NCBI RefSeq assembly: GCF_003614925.1
Contig: NZ_QYLP01000021.1
Location: 62,001-126,000 of the forward strand
Length of the DNA: 64,000 nt
Direction of reading: 5' to 3'
Source: Arthrobacter celericrescens
GTDB lineage: Bacteria > Actinomycetota > Actinomycetes > Actinomycetales > Micrococcaceae
The notes beneath the pieces are model-generated. The model was not told where the DNA came from and ran no database searches. It worked only from the letters and a program-made list of their open reading frames with translations. The position numbers and the translations under genes are program-made. Positions 50,965 through 59,887 of the stretch are shown one piece after another (position 1 is the first letter of the stretch; each line of letters starts with the position of its first letter).

Positions 50965-51945
50965 CTAGTAGGCCAGCGAACGGTCCAGGGCTTCGAGGAT
51001 CTTGTCGATGTCCGGCAAGTAGTCCTCCTCCACCTTGGCCACGGGGTAGGGCATGTGGAAGCCGCCCACGCGGATGACGGGGGCCTCGAGGTGCAGGAAC
51101 GCGCGTTCGCTGATCCGGGACGCGATTTCGCCGCCGATGCCGCCGAACGTGGGAGCCTCGTGGGCCACGATCAAGCGTCCGGTCTTGCGCACGGACGCTT
51201 CGACGGTGTCGAAGTCGATCGGCGAGATCGAGCGCAGGTCGATGACCTCGATGCTGTGCCCGTCCTCGGCTGCCGCGGTGGCAGCCGCGAGGGCCACAGG
51301 CACCAGCGGGCCATACGCCACGATCGTGGCATCGCTGCCTTCACGCAGGACGTGCGCCTTGAAGGGATCCGACGCCGGGCCCGGGTTCTCGGTGTCGACC
51401 TCGCCCTTGAGCCAGTAGCGGCGCTTGGGTTCGAAGAAGATCACGGGGTCCGTGCATTCGACGGCCTGCTGGATCATCCAGTAGGCGTCGTGGGCGTTGG
51501 ACGGGGTGATGATCCGCAGGCCGGCGGTGTGCGCGAAGAGGGCTTCCGGCGATTCGGAGTGGTGCTCGATCGAGCCGATGCCGCCGCCGTAGGGGATGCG
51601 GATGACCACGGGCACGGTGAGCTTGCCGCTGCTGCGGAAGTGCATCTTGGCCAGCTGGGTGGTGATCTGGTTGAACGCCGGGAAGACGAAGCCGTCGAAC
51701 TGGATCTCGCAGATAGGGCGGTAGCCACGCAGGGCCAGGCCGATCGCGGTGCCGACGATGCCGGATTCGGCGAGCGGGCTGTCCACCACGCGGTCCGGGC
51801 CGAAGTCCTTGAGGAGCCCGTCGGTGACGCGGTAGACGCCGCCGAGGGCGCCGATGTCCTCGCCCATGAGCAGGGACTTGGCGTTGTGGTTGAGGGTTGC
51901 GCGGAGGCCTTCGTTGATGGCCTTGGCAACGGTCATGGTGGCCAT
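50965..51945 (-). CDS. bkdB: Branched-chain 2-oxoacid dehydrogenase E1 beta subunit
   Basis: A 326-residue TPP-binding subunit: VAKAINEGLRATLNHNAKSLLMGEDIGALGGVYRVT at the N-terminus, PLAESGIVGTAIGLALRGYRPICEIQFDGF (about 58-87), IPYGGGIGSIEHHSES and the C-terminal transketolase-like domain (about 205-320). ATG 51945 overlaps the E1alpha stop (TGATG). With E1alpha it decarboxylates the 2-oxoacids from valine, leucine and isoleucine and feeds branched-chain fatty-acid precursors. Confidence 0.94.
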   Translation of the reverse strand: MATMTVAKAINEGLRATLNHNAKSLLMGEDIGALGGVYRVTDGLLKDFGPDRVVDSPLAESGIVGTAIGLALRGYRPICEIQFDGFVFPAFNQITTQLAKMHFRSSGKLTVPVVIRIPYGGGIGSIEHHSESPEALFAHTAGLRIITPSNAHDAYWMIQQAVECTDPVIFFEPKRRYWLKGEVDTENPGPASDPFKAHVLREGSDATIVAYGPLVPVALAAATAAAEDGHSIEVIDLRSISPIDFDTVEASVRKTGRLIVAHEAPTFGGIGGEIASRISERAFLHLEAPVIRVGGFHMPYPVAKVEEDYLPDIDKILEALDRSLAY

Positions 51946-53141
51946 CAGTGACCGGCCTCCTCTTCGCTTTCGAAACCTGCTTCGTATTGCGTGAACCACG
52001 CCTGTTCTTCCGCGACCAGGGGGTGCGGTTCGGCGTAGACCCCGGCGAAGGCGTCGTGGATGTCGGGCGCCTGCAGGGCCAGGGCGGTGCTGCGGACATA
52101 GGCCGCCAGTTCGTTCCCGTCCTGCTTGACCTGGTCGAAGAAGGCGTCGTCGGCCAGGCCTTCGGCACGGAGGTACTTTTCGAGGCGGTCCAGGGGGTCC
52201 TTGCTGCGCCACTCGGCCTCTTCGGCGGACTGGCGGTACTTGGTGGGATCGTCGGCAGTGGTGTGCGCGCCGACGCGGTAGGTGTGGGCTTCGATCAGCA
52301 CGGGGCCGCGGCCCTCACGTGCGTGCTCAAGCGCCCATTCGGTGACGGCGTGAACGGCGATGACGTCGTTGCCGTCCACCCGGATGCCCGGGAAACCGTA
52401 GCCCTTGGCCCGGTTGAAGAGGGGAATCTTGGTCTGGACCTCGGTGGGAACCGAGATGGCCCAGTGGTTGTTCTGGCAGAAGAAGACGACAGGGGCGTCG
52501 TACGAGGCCGCGAACACCATGGATTCGTGGACATCGCCTTCGGAGCTGGCGCCGTCGCCGAAGTAGGCCAGCACGGCTGCCTTGGGATCGTTGGATCCGG
52601 CGGCTTCGGCGAGCTTCTGGTCCCGCTGGATGCCCATGGCGTAGCCCACGGAATGCGGCATCTGGGCGGCGAGCACCAGGGTGTACAGGTGGAAGTTGTT
52701 CTCGGTCGGGTCCCAGCCGCCGTTGGAGATGCCGCGGAAGAGCTTCAGCAGCTCGGAGAGGTCAACGTTCCGGGTCAGGGCGACGCCGTGCTCCCGGTAG
52801 GTGGGGAAGATGTAGTCCTGCGGCTGGCTGGCCCGGCCGGAGCCGATCTGCGCGGCTTCCTGGCCGGTGAGGGGAACCCACAGGGCCAGTTCGCCCTGGC
52901 GCTGCAGGGCCGTGGCTTCCTGGTCGAAGCGGCGGATCTTGGCCATGTCCGCGTAGAACCCGCGCAGCTGCTCCGGTTCCAGGCGCTTGGCGTAGTCCGA
53001 AAACACGGGATCCGTGCCGAGCGTGCCATCCGGCCCGAGCAATTGGACCATCCCCGTTGCGGGGTCGCCGGACTCCGTTCCCTCAGGGAACTGCTGTCCG
53101 GTCCCGTTGATCCGGGGGGTGGGCAATTGGGTTGAGCCCAT
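51945..53141 (-). CDS. bkdA: Branched-chain 2-oxoacid dehydrogenase E1 alpha subunit
   Basis: A 398-residue subunit with the TPP motif YFGDGASSEGDVHESMVFAASYDAPVVFFCQNN (about 192-224), the phosphorylation-loop-like YRVGAHTTADDPTKYR and RRFDQEATALQRQGEL. ATG 53141 is preceded by AAGGAG; the longer frame to 53219 would run into the palindrome. It is the first gene of the operon and lies downstream of a 38-bp palindrome that probably controls it. Confidence 0.94.
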   Translation of the reverse strand: MGSTQLPTPRINGTGQQFPEGTESGDPATGMVQLLGPDGTLGTDPVFSDYAKRLEPEQLRGFYADMAKIRRFDQEATALQRQGELALWVPLTGQEAAQIGSGRASQPQDYIFPTYREHGVALTRNVDLSELLKLFRGISNGGWDPTENNFHLYTLVLAAQMPHSVGYAMGIQRDQKLAEAAGSNDPKAAVLAYFGDGASSEGDVHESMVFAASYDAPVVFFCQNNHWAISVPTEVQTKIPLFNRAKGYGFPGIRVDGNDVIAVHAVTEWALEHAREGRGPVLIEAHTYRVGAHTTADDPTKYRQSAEEAEWRSKDPLDRLEKYLRAEGLADDAFFDQVKQDGNELAAYVRSTALALQAPDIHDAFAGVYAEPHPLVAEEQAWFTQYEAGFESEEEAGH

Positions 53142-53190
53142 TCCGTCTCCTTTGCCTTGCCGCAGCCGACGCTGAGCATTTTTCGCTGAT

Positions 53191-53228
53191 ATATTCCATT
53201 TGGGGAATGCATTCCTCAAATGGAATAT
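53191..53228. promoter_or_regulatory. 38-bp near-perfect palindrome upstream of the bkd operon
   Basis: ATATTCCATTTGGGGAATG (53191-53209) and its complement at 53210-53228 differ at one base pair only. Inside it, ATTCC/GGAAT units recur at 53193, 53204, 53211 and 53222, giving repeats about 11 and 18 bp apart, the phasing expected of an Lrp/AsnC-type multimer. It starts 50 nt before the E1alpha start. Confidence 0.7.
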
Positions 53229-53285
53229 TTGGCTTGCGTCCCTAACTTTATCCTCAGTAAGGGACCCAAGGACATTTGTTAACCC

Positions 53286-54404
53286 CTACAAAGGCCGCGG
53301 CGCATTTGTATAAACGGCACAGAGTTCCAGGAACCGGGTGTTCGCTTCGACCTCTCCGATGCTGACACGGACGCCCTCGTTCGCGAAGGCACGGACCGAC
53401 AAGGCACGCTCCCCGGCAAGCTCCGCGAACCCGGCGCTGTGCTCGCCCAGGTTGAGCCAGACGAAGTTTCCCTGTGCCTCCGGGACAAACCAGCCAAGCT
53501 CCCGCAGGCCCGCCACAACGCGTTCGCGTTCGTCGACCAGGCCCTGCACCCGCTCCACCACGTCGTCGAAGTGCGCCAGGGACGTGACGGCGGCGCGTTC
53601 GGCGATCTGCGAGACCGCGAACGGCGTGGCGGCCACACGGAGGTGCTGGGTGATGTCCGGGCCTGCGACGCTGTAGCCCACACGGAGCCCGGCGAGGCCG
53701 TGCGCCTTGGAGAACGTCCGGAGGACGACAACGTTCGGGTACTTCCGGTAGAGCTTGATGCCGTCCACGGCGTCCGCGTCGCGGACGAACTCCTGGTAGG
53801 CCTCGTCAATGACGACGACGACGCCGGGCGGGACGGACTGGATGAACCGTTCCGTTTCCTCGGCGGTGAGGATGGGTCCGGTGGGGTTGTTCGGCGTGCA
53901 GAGCAGGATGACCTTGGTGCGCACGGTGACGGCGGCGGCCATCGCGTCAAGATCGTGCCGGCCGTCGGGCAGCAGCGGAATCCTGACGCTTTCCGCACCT
54001 GCCAGTCCGACACAGATGGGATAGGCCTCGAAGGACCGCCAGGCATAAATCACTTCGTCTGCCTTGCCGTCGGCGTTCTGCCCGGCGAAGGCGGCGAGGA
54101 TCTGGTTCAGGGCGCCGAGGCTCCCGGCGCCGGTGACGACGTCGTCAGCCGGGACACCGAGGAAGTCCGCGAGCGCGCCCCGCAGCTTGGTGGCGAGGGG
54201 ATCGGGGTAGCGGTTGATGTCGCTCTGATCGGCAATTGCCTCCAGCACCGCGGGAATCGGAGGCAGCGGGTTCTCGTTCGAAGACAGCTTGTAGCTGGTC
54301 AACCCCTCAATTGCCACAGGCGGTTTCCCGGCGGCGTATTTGGGAAGGCTGTCGACCACCGGTCGGGCCCGGACGCCCTCCTGTGCCATGTCAGCAGAAG
54401 TCAT
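53286..54404 (-). CDS. hisC: Histidinol-phosphate/aromatic aminotransferase (HisC family)
   Basis: A 372-residue fold-type I PLP enzyme: LSSNENPLPP (40-49), RYPDPLATKLRGALADFLG, GAGSLGALNQIL, LCTPNNPTGP (168-177), VVIDEAYQEF (197-206), TFSKAHGLAGLRVGY with PLP lysine K233, and QGNFVWLNLG. ATG 54404 is chosen by homology. No other histidine genes adjoin it, so it may be the second HisC-type copy, used as an aromatic aminotransferase (PatA), as in other actinobacteria. It stands just beyond the bkd operon on the same strand with its own start region. Confidence 0.9.
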   Translation of the reverse strand: MTSADMAQEGVRARPVVDSLPKYAAGKPPVAIEGLTSYKLSSNENPLPPIPAVLEAIADQSDINRYPDPLATKLRGALADFLGVPADDVVTGAGSLGALNQILAAFAGQNADGKADEVIYAWRSFEAYPICVGLAGAESVRIPLLPDGRHDLDAMAAAVTVRTKVILLCTPNNPTGPILTAEETERFIQSVPPGVVVVIDEAYQEFVRDADAVDGIKLYRKYPNVVVLRTFSKAHGLAGLRVGYSVAGPDITQHLRVAATPFAVSQIAERAAVTSLAHFDDVVERVQGLVDERERVVAGLRELGWFVPEAQGNFVWLNLGEHSAGFAELAGERALSVRAFANEGVRVSIGEVEANTRFLELCAVYTNAPRPL

Positions 54405-54479
54405 GGTTCCAAGCCTACTGGTCGGCATTTTCGGGCCCGCATGGACACTCCTTGAAGCACTGTGTGAAAGCATGGGCGC

Positions 54480-54908
54480 ATGGGTGCATTCATCGTCCGT
54501 GTCCTGATCAATGGCCTGGCCCTCTGGGTGGCCGGCTGGATTCTTCCCGGCCTGGATATTTCCACCACGGCCACCAGCAACGCCGTGAACAATGCCGGCA
54601 TCACCCAGGGCGCCGACACTCTGGGGATCGTTCTTGCCTACCTGTTCATCGGCCTGATTTTCGGAGTGGTCAACGCCTTTGTCCGCCCCCTCGTGAAGCT
54701 GCTGTCCCTGCCGATCACCATCCTGACGTTGGGCCTTTTCACGATCATCATCAACGCGGCGATGCTGTACCTCACCGCGTTGATGAGCAGCTACACGCCG
54801 GTGCACCTGACCATCGATTCCTTCTTCTGGACGGCCATCCTGGCCGCGATCATCATCAGCGTGATTTCGATGGTTGCCGGCTGGATCCCCGGAGCCCGCC
54901 GCCGCTGA
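54480..54908 (+). CDS. Four-helix phage-holin-family membrane protein (PF04020 type)
   Basis: A 142-residue protein with four helices (about 4-25, 45-70, 78-100, 112-134) and the family motif NAFVRPLVKLLSLPITILTLGLFTIIINAAMLYL (about 63-96). Despite the family name these are chromosomal membrane proteins of unknown role across bacteria. It has no lysin or phage genes around it and is divergent from hisC. Confidence 0.9.
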   Translation: MGAFIVRVLINGLALWVAGWILPGLDISTTATSNAVNNAGITQGADTLGIVLAYLFIGLIFGVVNAFVRPLVKLLSLPITILTLGLFTIIINAAMLYLTALMSSYTPVHLTIDSFFWTAILAAIIISVISMVAGWIPGARRR

Positions 54909-54930
54909 CCATACTTGACCTCACCGCCAT

Positions 54931-56382
54931 CTACGGCCTCACCGCCAACCGGCCTCGGAGCGGTTTTCCCGGAACCGGGGGCTGTGGCGTCGGTGCGGGC
55001 ATTGCCTCGCGTGTGAGCTTGAACCTTGTCACCTTGGCGGGGACCTGGGTGGTGCGCCCGGCCGTCCCGAGCGCGCCCGCCACGACGGCAGCGGAAGCCA
55101 CCAAGGACGGGTCGCGGCTCGCGGCGACCCGTTCCGCGCCCTCCGCGTAGGTCTCCAATCGGTGCCCCGGGCCGAGGCCGGGATCTTCGCCCGCCGGTGT
55201 CTCAACAAAGTTGTCGAGCGTCACCGTCACCCGGTCCTTCGTGTCGGCGTTCGGGACGCCGTCATACCCCGGAACGAGGTCTTGGGTGTGCTCCAGATGG
55301 AGGCTGCTGATCCCGGGCCCGGGAGTGACCCCGCCCACCGGGGATCCGGCCGTGAAGACGTACTTGAGGTCGTATTCGGCCAGGAAGGCCTTGTTGGCCG
55401 CGAGGTTCATCGCGTGGACGCCGCCCTGGCTGTGACCGACCGCCACGACCTCCTGTCCGGGCTTGGCGCCTGCCTCCCGCAATGCCTCCTGGATGGCAGG
55501 GGTGAGATGGGCGGAGTTGTAGCCGAGGGCGTCGACGATGCCGCCTTCGTCGATGGGGTTGCTCCCGCCCGGCGGCTCTCCCTTTTGCGTCCCGGGAATG
55601 AGCACCACCCAGGCGATCCCCTTGTCCGGGCGTTCCACTTTGATGACTGCGATCTCCCCCTTCCCTGCGGCATGCAGATCCTCGTTGCGGCGCAGCAGGG
55701 CCGCGAGGGACAAATCGACGGTTTCATCCGTGGTTTCCACCTTCCGCGCTGCAACGGGCCGCGGTTTCAGGTACCCCAATCCGGGCACGGCCACGATGGC
55801 CAGGAGGATGGCCCGGACATCCGTCTGGCCGGCCACGGCGGCAGTCACCGGGGCAGTAAAGGCCGTCGGCAGTGAAAGGGATCCCGCGATGAGGGGAAGC
55901 TGCGCCACAAGATGTTCAACGCGGTCCCGGTCTCCATAGTGGGTTCCTGGCTTTGCCCCGACGAACAGCATGTTCGCCTCCAGCAGGGGTGGGTGCAGCA
56001 ACCCCACGCGCGTGGCGATGGCATTCCATGACTCGGTGTACTCATACTCGCGGTGGCTCGCCCGGACCTGTTCCGCGGTTGCCCGGATCGCGTCACGGAT
56101 GCGGGAGGCAGCCTGTACACCGTCGCCGACGGTGACGATTGCCGGGCCGCCGGTGGTCAGGGTGCGCAGTTCGGCAACGAAGAGTTCCTGGCGGACCGTC
56201 TCGGCTTCCATGACAACGGTGTCCAGTGTCCGGACCACGCCGTCCAAGGCGTTGGCTCCGGCCAGGAGCTCCTCAAACTGGAAACTGATTCCGCCAACAC
56301 CGCCACGGACCTTCAAGACCTCGTCCGCCGGCGGGTCGACGGGCCTGAGCACGTCACCGTCCTGCATGCGCATGGCGGACAT
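54931..56382 (-). CDS. Alpha/beta-hydrolase with an N-terminal helical secretion-type domain
   Basis: A 483-residue protein. Residues about 20-125 form a WXG/LXG-like helical bundle (FQFEELLAGANALDGVVRTLDTVVMEAETVRQELF, ATAEQVRASHREYEYTESWNAI). Residues about 265-400 form an alpha/beta-hydrolase core with nucleophile elbow VGHSQGG (about 338-344) and HLEHTQDLVPG downstream. No signal peptide is present. ATG 56382 overlaps the stop of the small upstream gene. The layout (small WXG100-like partner, then helical domain plus lipase-like enzyme) resembles proteins exported by type VII secretion, but no esx or ecc gene is in the window. Confidence 0.7.
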   Translation of the reverse strand: MSAMRMQDGDVLRPVDPPADEVLKVRGGVGGISFQFEELLAGANALDGVVRTLDTVVMEAETVRQELFVAELRTLTTGGPAIVTVGDGVQAASRIRDAIRATAEQVRASHREYEYTESWNAIATRVGLLHPPLLEANMLFVGAKPGTHYGDRDRVEHLVAQLPLIAGSLSLPTAFTAPVTAAVAGQTDVRAILLAIVAVPGLGYLKPRPVAARKVETTDETVDLSLAALLRRNEDLHAAGKGEIAVIKVERPDKGIAWVVLIPGTQKGEPPGGSNPIDEGGIVDALGYNSAHLTPAIQEALREAGAKPGQEVVAVGHSQGGVHAMNLAANKAFLAEYDLKYVFTAGSPVGGVTPGPGISSLHLEHTQDLVPGYDGVPNADTKDRVTVTLDNFVETPAGEDPGLGPGHRLETYAEGAERVAASRDPSLVASAAVVAGALGTAGRTTQVPAKVTRFKLTREAMPAPTPQPPVPGKPLRGRLAVRP

Positions 56383-56687
56383 CAGTAGCCCGCTCCTGCA
56401 GCAGCCGACGCCTTCGCCGCCTGCTGCAGCACTGTCGCAGAGGCCTCGCGCAAGGCATCGCGTGCCTTCCGCAGCTCTGCCACGTGGACGGCCACGACTT
56501 TCCTGTAGGCCCGGCCAGCCGGCGACTGCCATTGCCTCATCTGCACCTGGCCAAGCTGGGATAGCGCGGCATCCGCTTCATCCGCACACCGGGCCATCCG
56601 TGTGGCGAGTTGCCGGGCGTCGACGCCCTGTGGGACCCAATGCCCCGGATCAAACGGGGTATCCGCCGCAACCAAGGTGTTGGCCAT
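56382..56687 (-). CDS. WXG100-like small helical protein
   Basis: A 101-residue all-helical protein with QWQSPAGRAYR at about 53-63, matching the helix-turn-helix hinge WxSxxGxxxR of WXG100/ESAT-6-like proteins. Helix 1 is about 22-50 (DARQLATRMARCADEADAALSQLG); helix 2 about 58-95. It ends in an alanine-rich tail. Its stop overlaps the hydrolase start (TGATG), so it is probably the partner or chaperone of that protein. Confidence 0.7.
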   Translation of the reverse strand: MANTLVAADTPFDPGHWVPQGVDARQLATRMARCADEADAALSQLGQVQMRQWQSPAGRAYRKVVAVHVAELRKARDALREASATVLQQAAKASAAAGAGY

Positions 56688-56895
56688 GTTCAGCTCCTGT
56701 CTTCCAGCGCGGTACGGGCACCGGGCTGCCCGCCTGATGCACCGAAGCTACGGCGCGCACCCGGGGCGCGGAACCGCCGTCGGGCGCTATGTGGACAACC
56801 GGCCCGCAGGGGTGCTGTGGAGGACGGGCCACGGCGGTATTCACATAGCAGGGTCCGCTTAAGGCGCCCGCCGCAGTTCATGAAAGAATTGGCCC

Positions 56896-58335
56896 ATGCC
56901 TGAAACCGCCGCCGCTGTTACCCGTACGCCCTCCGGACGCCTGGCCCTTGCCGCGTCGCCGGAGAAGATTGCCCTCGGCCCCCTGGACGGCCGTTACCAG
57001 TCCGCCATCGCACCGCTGGTCGATTACCTGTCTGAGGCCGCCCTCAACCGCGACCGCGTGGCCGTCGAGGTCGAATGGCTCATCCACCTGACCAGCAACA
57101 GCGTGCTGCCCGGCGCGGGCCCCCTGACCGCCGAACAGCAGGACAAGCTGCGCGGCATCGTCACCGAGTTCGATGCCGCCGCCGTGGCCGAACTGGCCGA
57201 GATCGAAGCCGTCACCGTGCACGACGTCAAGGCCGTCGAGTACTACATCAGCCGCCGCCTCCCGGCCATCGGCATCGAGAACCTGACCGCGATGGTGCAC
57301 TTCGGCTGCACCTCCGAGGACATCAACAACCTTTCCTACGCCCTGGGCGTCAAGGGCGCCGTGGAGGACGTCTGGCTGCCGGCCGCCCGCGCGCTGGTGC
57401 AGCAGATCGAAGCCATGGCCGAGGAAAACCGTGCCGTGCCGATGCTTTCGCGCACGCACGGACAGCCGGCCACCCCCACCACGCTGGGCAAGGAACTGGC
57501 CGTGATCGCGTACCGTCTCAGCCGCCAGCTGGACCGCGTCGCGAAGACCGAATACCTGGGCAAGATCAACGGCGCCACCGGCACCTACGCCGCGCACGTC
57601 GCCTCCGTTCCGGGCGCCGACTGGCAGTCCGTGTCCAAGTCCTTCGTCGAGGGCCTGGGCCTCACGTGGAACCCGCTCACCACGCAGATCGAAAGCCACG
57701 ACTGGCAGGCCGAGCTGTACTCCGACATCGCGCGCTTCAACCGGATCCTGCACAACGTCTGCACGGACATCTGGAGCTACATCTCCATCGGCTACTTCCG
57801 CCAGATTCCTGTCGCCGGCGCCACGGGTTCGTCCACCATGCCGCACAAGGTCAACCCGATCCGCTTCGAGAACGCCGAAGCGAACCTGGAAATCTCCAAC
57901 GGCCTGCTGGACACGCTCGCCGCCACCCTGGTCACCTCCCGCTGGCAGCGCGACCTCACGGACTCCTCCTCGCAGCGCAACATCGGCGTGGCATTCGGCC
58001 ACTCCCTGCTGGCCATTTCGAACGTCGCCAAGGGCCTGAAGGCGCTCGACGTCGCCGGGGACGTCCTCGCCGGCGACCTCGACACCAACTGGGAAGTCCT
58101 GGGCGAAGCCATCCAGATGGTGATGCGCGCCGAGGCCATCGCCGGCGTCGCAGGCATGGAAAACCCCTACGAGCGCCTGAAGGACCTCACCCGCGGACAC
58201 CGCGTTGACGCAGCCCGCATGCAGGAATTCGTCTCCGGGCTGGGCCTCTCGGCCGACGCCGAAGCCCGCCTCCTGGCCCTCACCCCCGGCGGCTACACCG
58301 GCATCGCGGACGAACTGGTGGACCACCTCAAGTAG
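56896..58335 (+). CDS. purB: Adenylosuccinate lyase
   Basis: A 479-residue enzyme of purine biosynthesis that cleaves SAICAR and adenylosuccinate, releasing fumarate. Blocks: TSEDINN (139-145), RTHGQPATPTTLGKEL (186-201, catalytic His188) and the signature loop GSSTMPHKVNP (311-321). It matches the long E. coli-type PurB. It has a short, weak ribosome site, and a 16-bp stem terminator follows. It is the second aspartase-superfamily member in the window beside the argH-like gene. Confidence 0.97.
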   Translation: MPETAAAVTRTPSGRLALAASPEKIALGPLDGRYQSAIAPLVDYLSEAALNRDRVAVEVEWLIHLTSNSVLPGAGPLTAEQQDKLRGIVTEFDAAAVAELAEIEAVTVHDVKAVEYYISRRLPAIGIENLTAMVHFGCTSEDINNLSYALGVKGAVEDVWLPAARALVQQIEAMAEENRAVPMLSRTHGQPATPTTLGKELAVIAYRLSRQLDRVAKTEYLGKINGATGTYAAHVASVPGADWQSVSKSFVEGLGLTWNPLTTQIESHDWQAELYSDIARFNRILHNVCTDIWSYISIGYFRQIPVAGATGSSTMPHKVNPIRFENAEANLEISNGLLDTLAATLVTSRWQRDLTDSSSQRNIGVAFGHSLLAISNVAKGLKALDVAGDVLAGDLDTNWEVLGEAIQMVMRAEAIAGVAGMENPYERLKDLTRGHRVDAARMQEFVSGLGLSADAEARLLALTPGGYTGIADELVDHLK

Positions 58336-58384
58336 GATCCGGCCGGACGCCGCGCAGGCCGCATCCGTTCACTGAAATCACGAC

Positions 58385-58435
58385 GACGGCGGGCCGGGAC
58401 ACAGCCCCACTCACGGGGCGTCCCGGCCCGCCGTC
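58385..58435 (+). terminator. 16-bp stem terminator after purB
   Basis: GACGGCGGGCCGGGAC (58385-58400) is exactly complementary to 58420-58435, with a further small stem in the loop (GCCCC/GGGGC). It begins 50 nt after the purB stop. Confidence 0.85.
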
Positions 58436-58526
58436 GCCGTTTCCGTTTGGACGGGCGTCATGCCCCGCTCGAGCCCGCTCCCCTGTTTTCCGCCAGAATG
58501 TCCGGCCCGGCTAGTAAGGTGCCAGC

Positions 58527-59183
58527 ATGAGGCTTTTGCTTATCCGTCACGGCCAGACTCCCGGCAACGTCCTGGGCCAGCTGGACACCGCGTTTCCCGG
58601 CCCCGGGCTGACCGAACTCGGCGAGCGCCAGGCCGCCGCGCTGCCCGAGGCCCTGGCGGATGAAGCCATCGAGGCGATCTACACCTCAACCCTGCTGCGG
58701 ACCCAGGTCACCGCCGCACCGCTGGCCAGGGCGCTCGGCCTGGAACCGGTCGTCCTGGACGGCGTCCACGAGATCGAAGCCGGGTCCCTGGAGAAGAAGA
58801 CGGACCACGAATCGCACATGCGGTACATGGGCACCGTCTTTGCCTGGAGTGACGGCAACCTGGAGGTGCGCATGCCGGGCGCGTTCACCGGCCACGACTT
58901 CTTCGAACGCTTCGACGCCTCCGTGAACAAGGTGGCCGCCGCCGGTCATGCGACGGCAGTGATCGTCAGCCACGGCGCCGCCATCCGTTGCTGGGCGGGT
59001 CGCCGGGCCGAGGACATCGACACCCTCTTCGCCGAAACCCACCAACTGCCCAACACCGGAATCGTGGTGCTCGAGGGCGACCCGGACTCGGGCTGGAGCG
59101 TCCTGCACTGGGACAGCATCCCCGTGGGCGGCCTGGCCCTTGCCGATCCGACGGCGGAGGACCCCACCGGCGAAGCGGTATAG
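58527..59183 (+). CDS. Histidine phosphatase (phosphoglycerate-mutase family)
   Basis: A 218-residue protein with the RHGQT catalytic motif (phosphohistidine H8), a second basic/acid region STLLRTQVTAAPLARALGL, E83-like acid in HEIEAG and the SHGAAIR motif (about 150). The family includes broad phosphatases; the lack of a full mutase loop argues for phosphatase activity. It starts at ATG with weak AAGG site and is monocistronic, in line with the following genes. Confidence 0.9.
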   Translation: MRLLLIRHGQTPGNVLGQLDTAFPGPGLTELGERQAAALPEALADEAIEAIYTSTLLRTQVTAAPLARALGLEPVVLDGVHEIEAGSLEKKTDHESHMRYMGTVFAWSDGNLEVRMPGAFTGHDFFERFDASVNKVAAAGHATAVIVSHGAAIRCWAGRRAEDIDTLFAETHQLPNTGIVVLEGDPDSGWSVLHWDSIPVGGLALADPTAEDPTGEAV

Positions 59184-59314
59184 CGGGGCACCCGCCCAGC
59201 CCCGCGGATCCGGGCCGTCGGCAGTTCTCCGGACCCTTACGCCCAGGAAACACGGCGGTAACCGCCGCTTCGTAGGCTTGATTTGCATAACCCCTCCGGC
59301 GAAATGAGGTAGCG

Positions 59315-59818
59315 ATGCAGACCAACCCGCGGCTCAACATCCGTCAGGTCAGCTGGACAAACCCCGTGGGCGCAGACCTCCGCGCGGCCCAGCAGTCTGA
59401 ACTGGATTCCCGTTTCGGCACGTCCGATCACGAACCCGGCCCGGCGCCGTCGGAGGCCGACACAGCGGTCTTCGTGGTGGCATACGAGAAGTGTTCCGGA
59501 CAGCCGCTGGGCTGCGGCGGGCTGCGCATCGTGGACGACCACACGGTGGAGATCAAGCGCCTGTACGTAGTGCCCTACGCCCGCGGGTCCCGGGTGGCCA
59601 GCTCCATCCTGGCCAGCCTGGAAGGCCTGGCGCATTCCCGCGGTTTCCAGGTGATCACGGCGGAGGCGGGTTCGGCGCAGACGGACGGACGAAGCTTCTA
59701 TGAAAACTCCGGCTTCGAACCGGTCCCCAATTTCGGGCCGTACATCGGCGTCAGTGAGTCCCAGTGCTATTCGAAGGCCCTCGATTCCCACAGCGCCGCG
59801 CACACGGCCATGGCCTGA
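59315..59818 (+). CDS. GNAT-family N-acetyltransferase
   Basis: A 167-residue protein with the acetyl-CoA-binding motif A region RLYVVPYARGSRVASSILASLEGLA (about 84-108) and motif B FYENSGFEPVPNF (about 128-140). The pattern matches small GNATs of the RimI-like type acting on unknown small molecules. GAGGTAG ribosome site precedes ATG 59315. Confidence 0.88.
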   Translation: MQTNPRLNIRQVSWTNPVGADLRAAQQSELDSRFGTSDHEPGPAPSEADTAVFVVAYEKCSGQPLGCGGLRIVDDHTVEIKRLYVVPYARGSRVASSILASLEGLAHSRGFQVITAEAGSAQTDGRSFYENSGFEPVPNFGPYIGVSESQCYSKALDSHSAAHTAMA

Positions 59819-59887
59819 TGTCTTAATCTTCTGCGCAAAATCGGCCGGCCACGGGTGTTCCCCGTCCGGCTCGGCTAATCTCGCCCT

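Noticed and set aside
54480-54908. Prophage remnant suggested by the holin-family protein
   Set aside because: The family is chromosomal and no lysin, capsid, integrase or att-like repeat is nearby.
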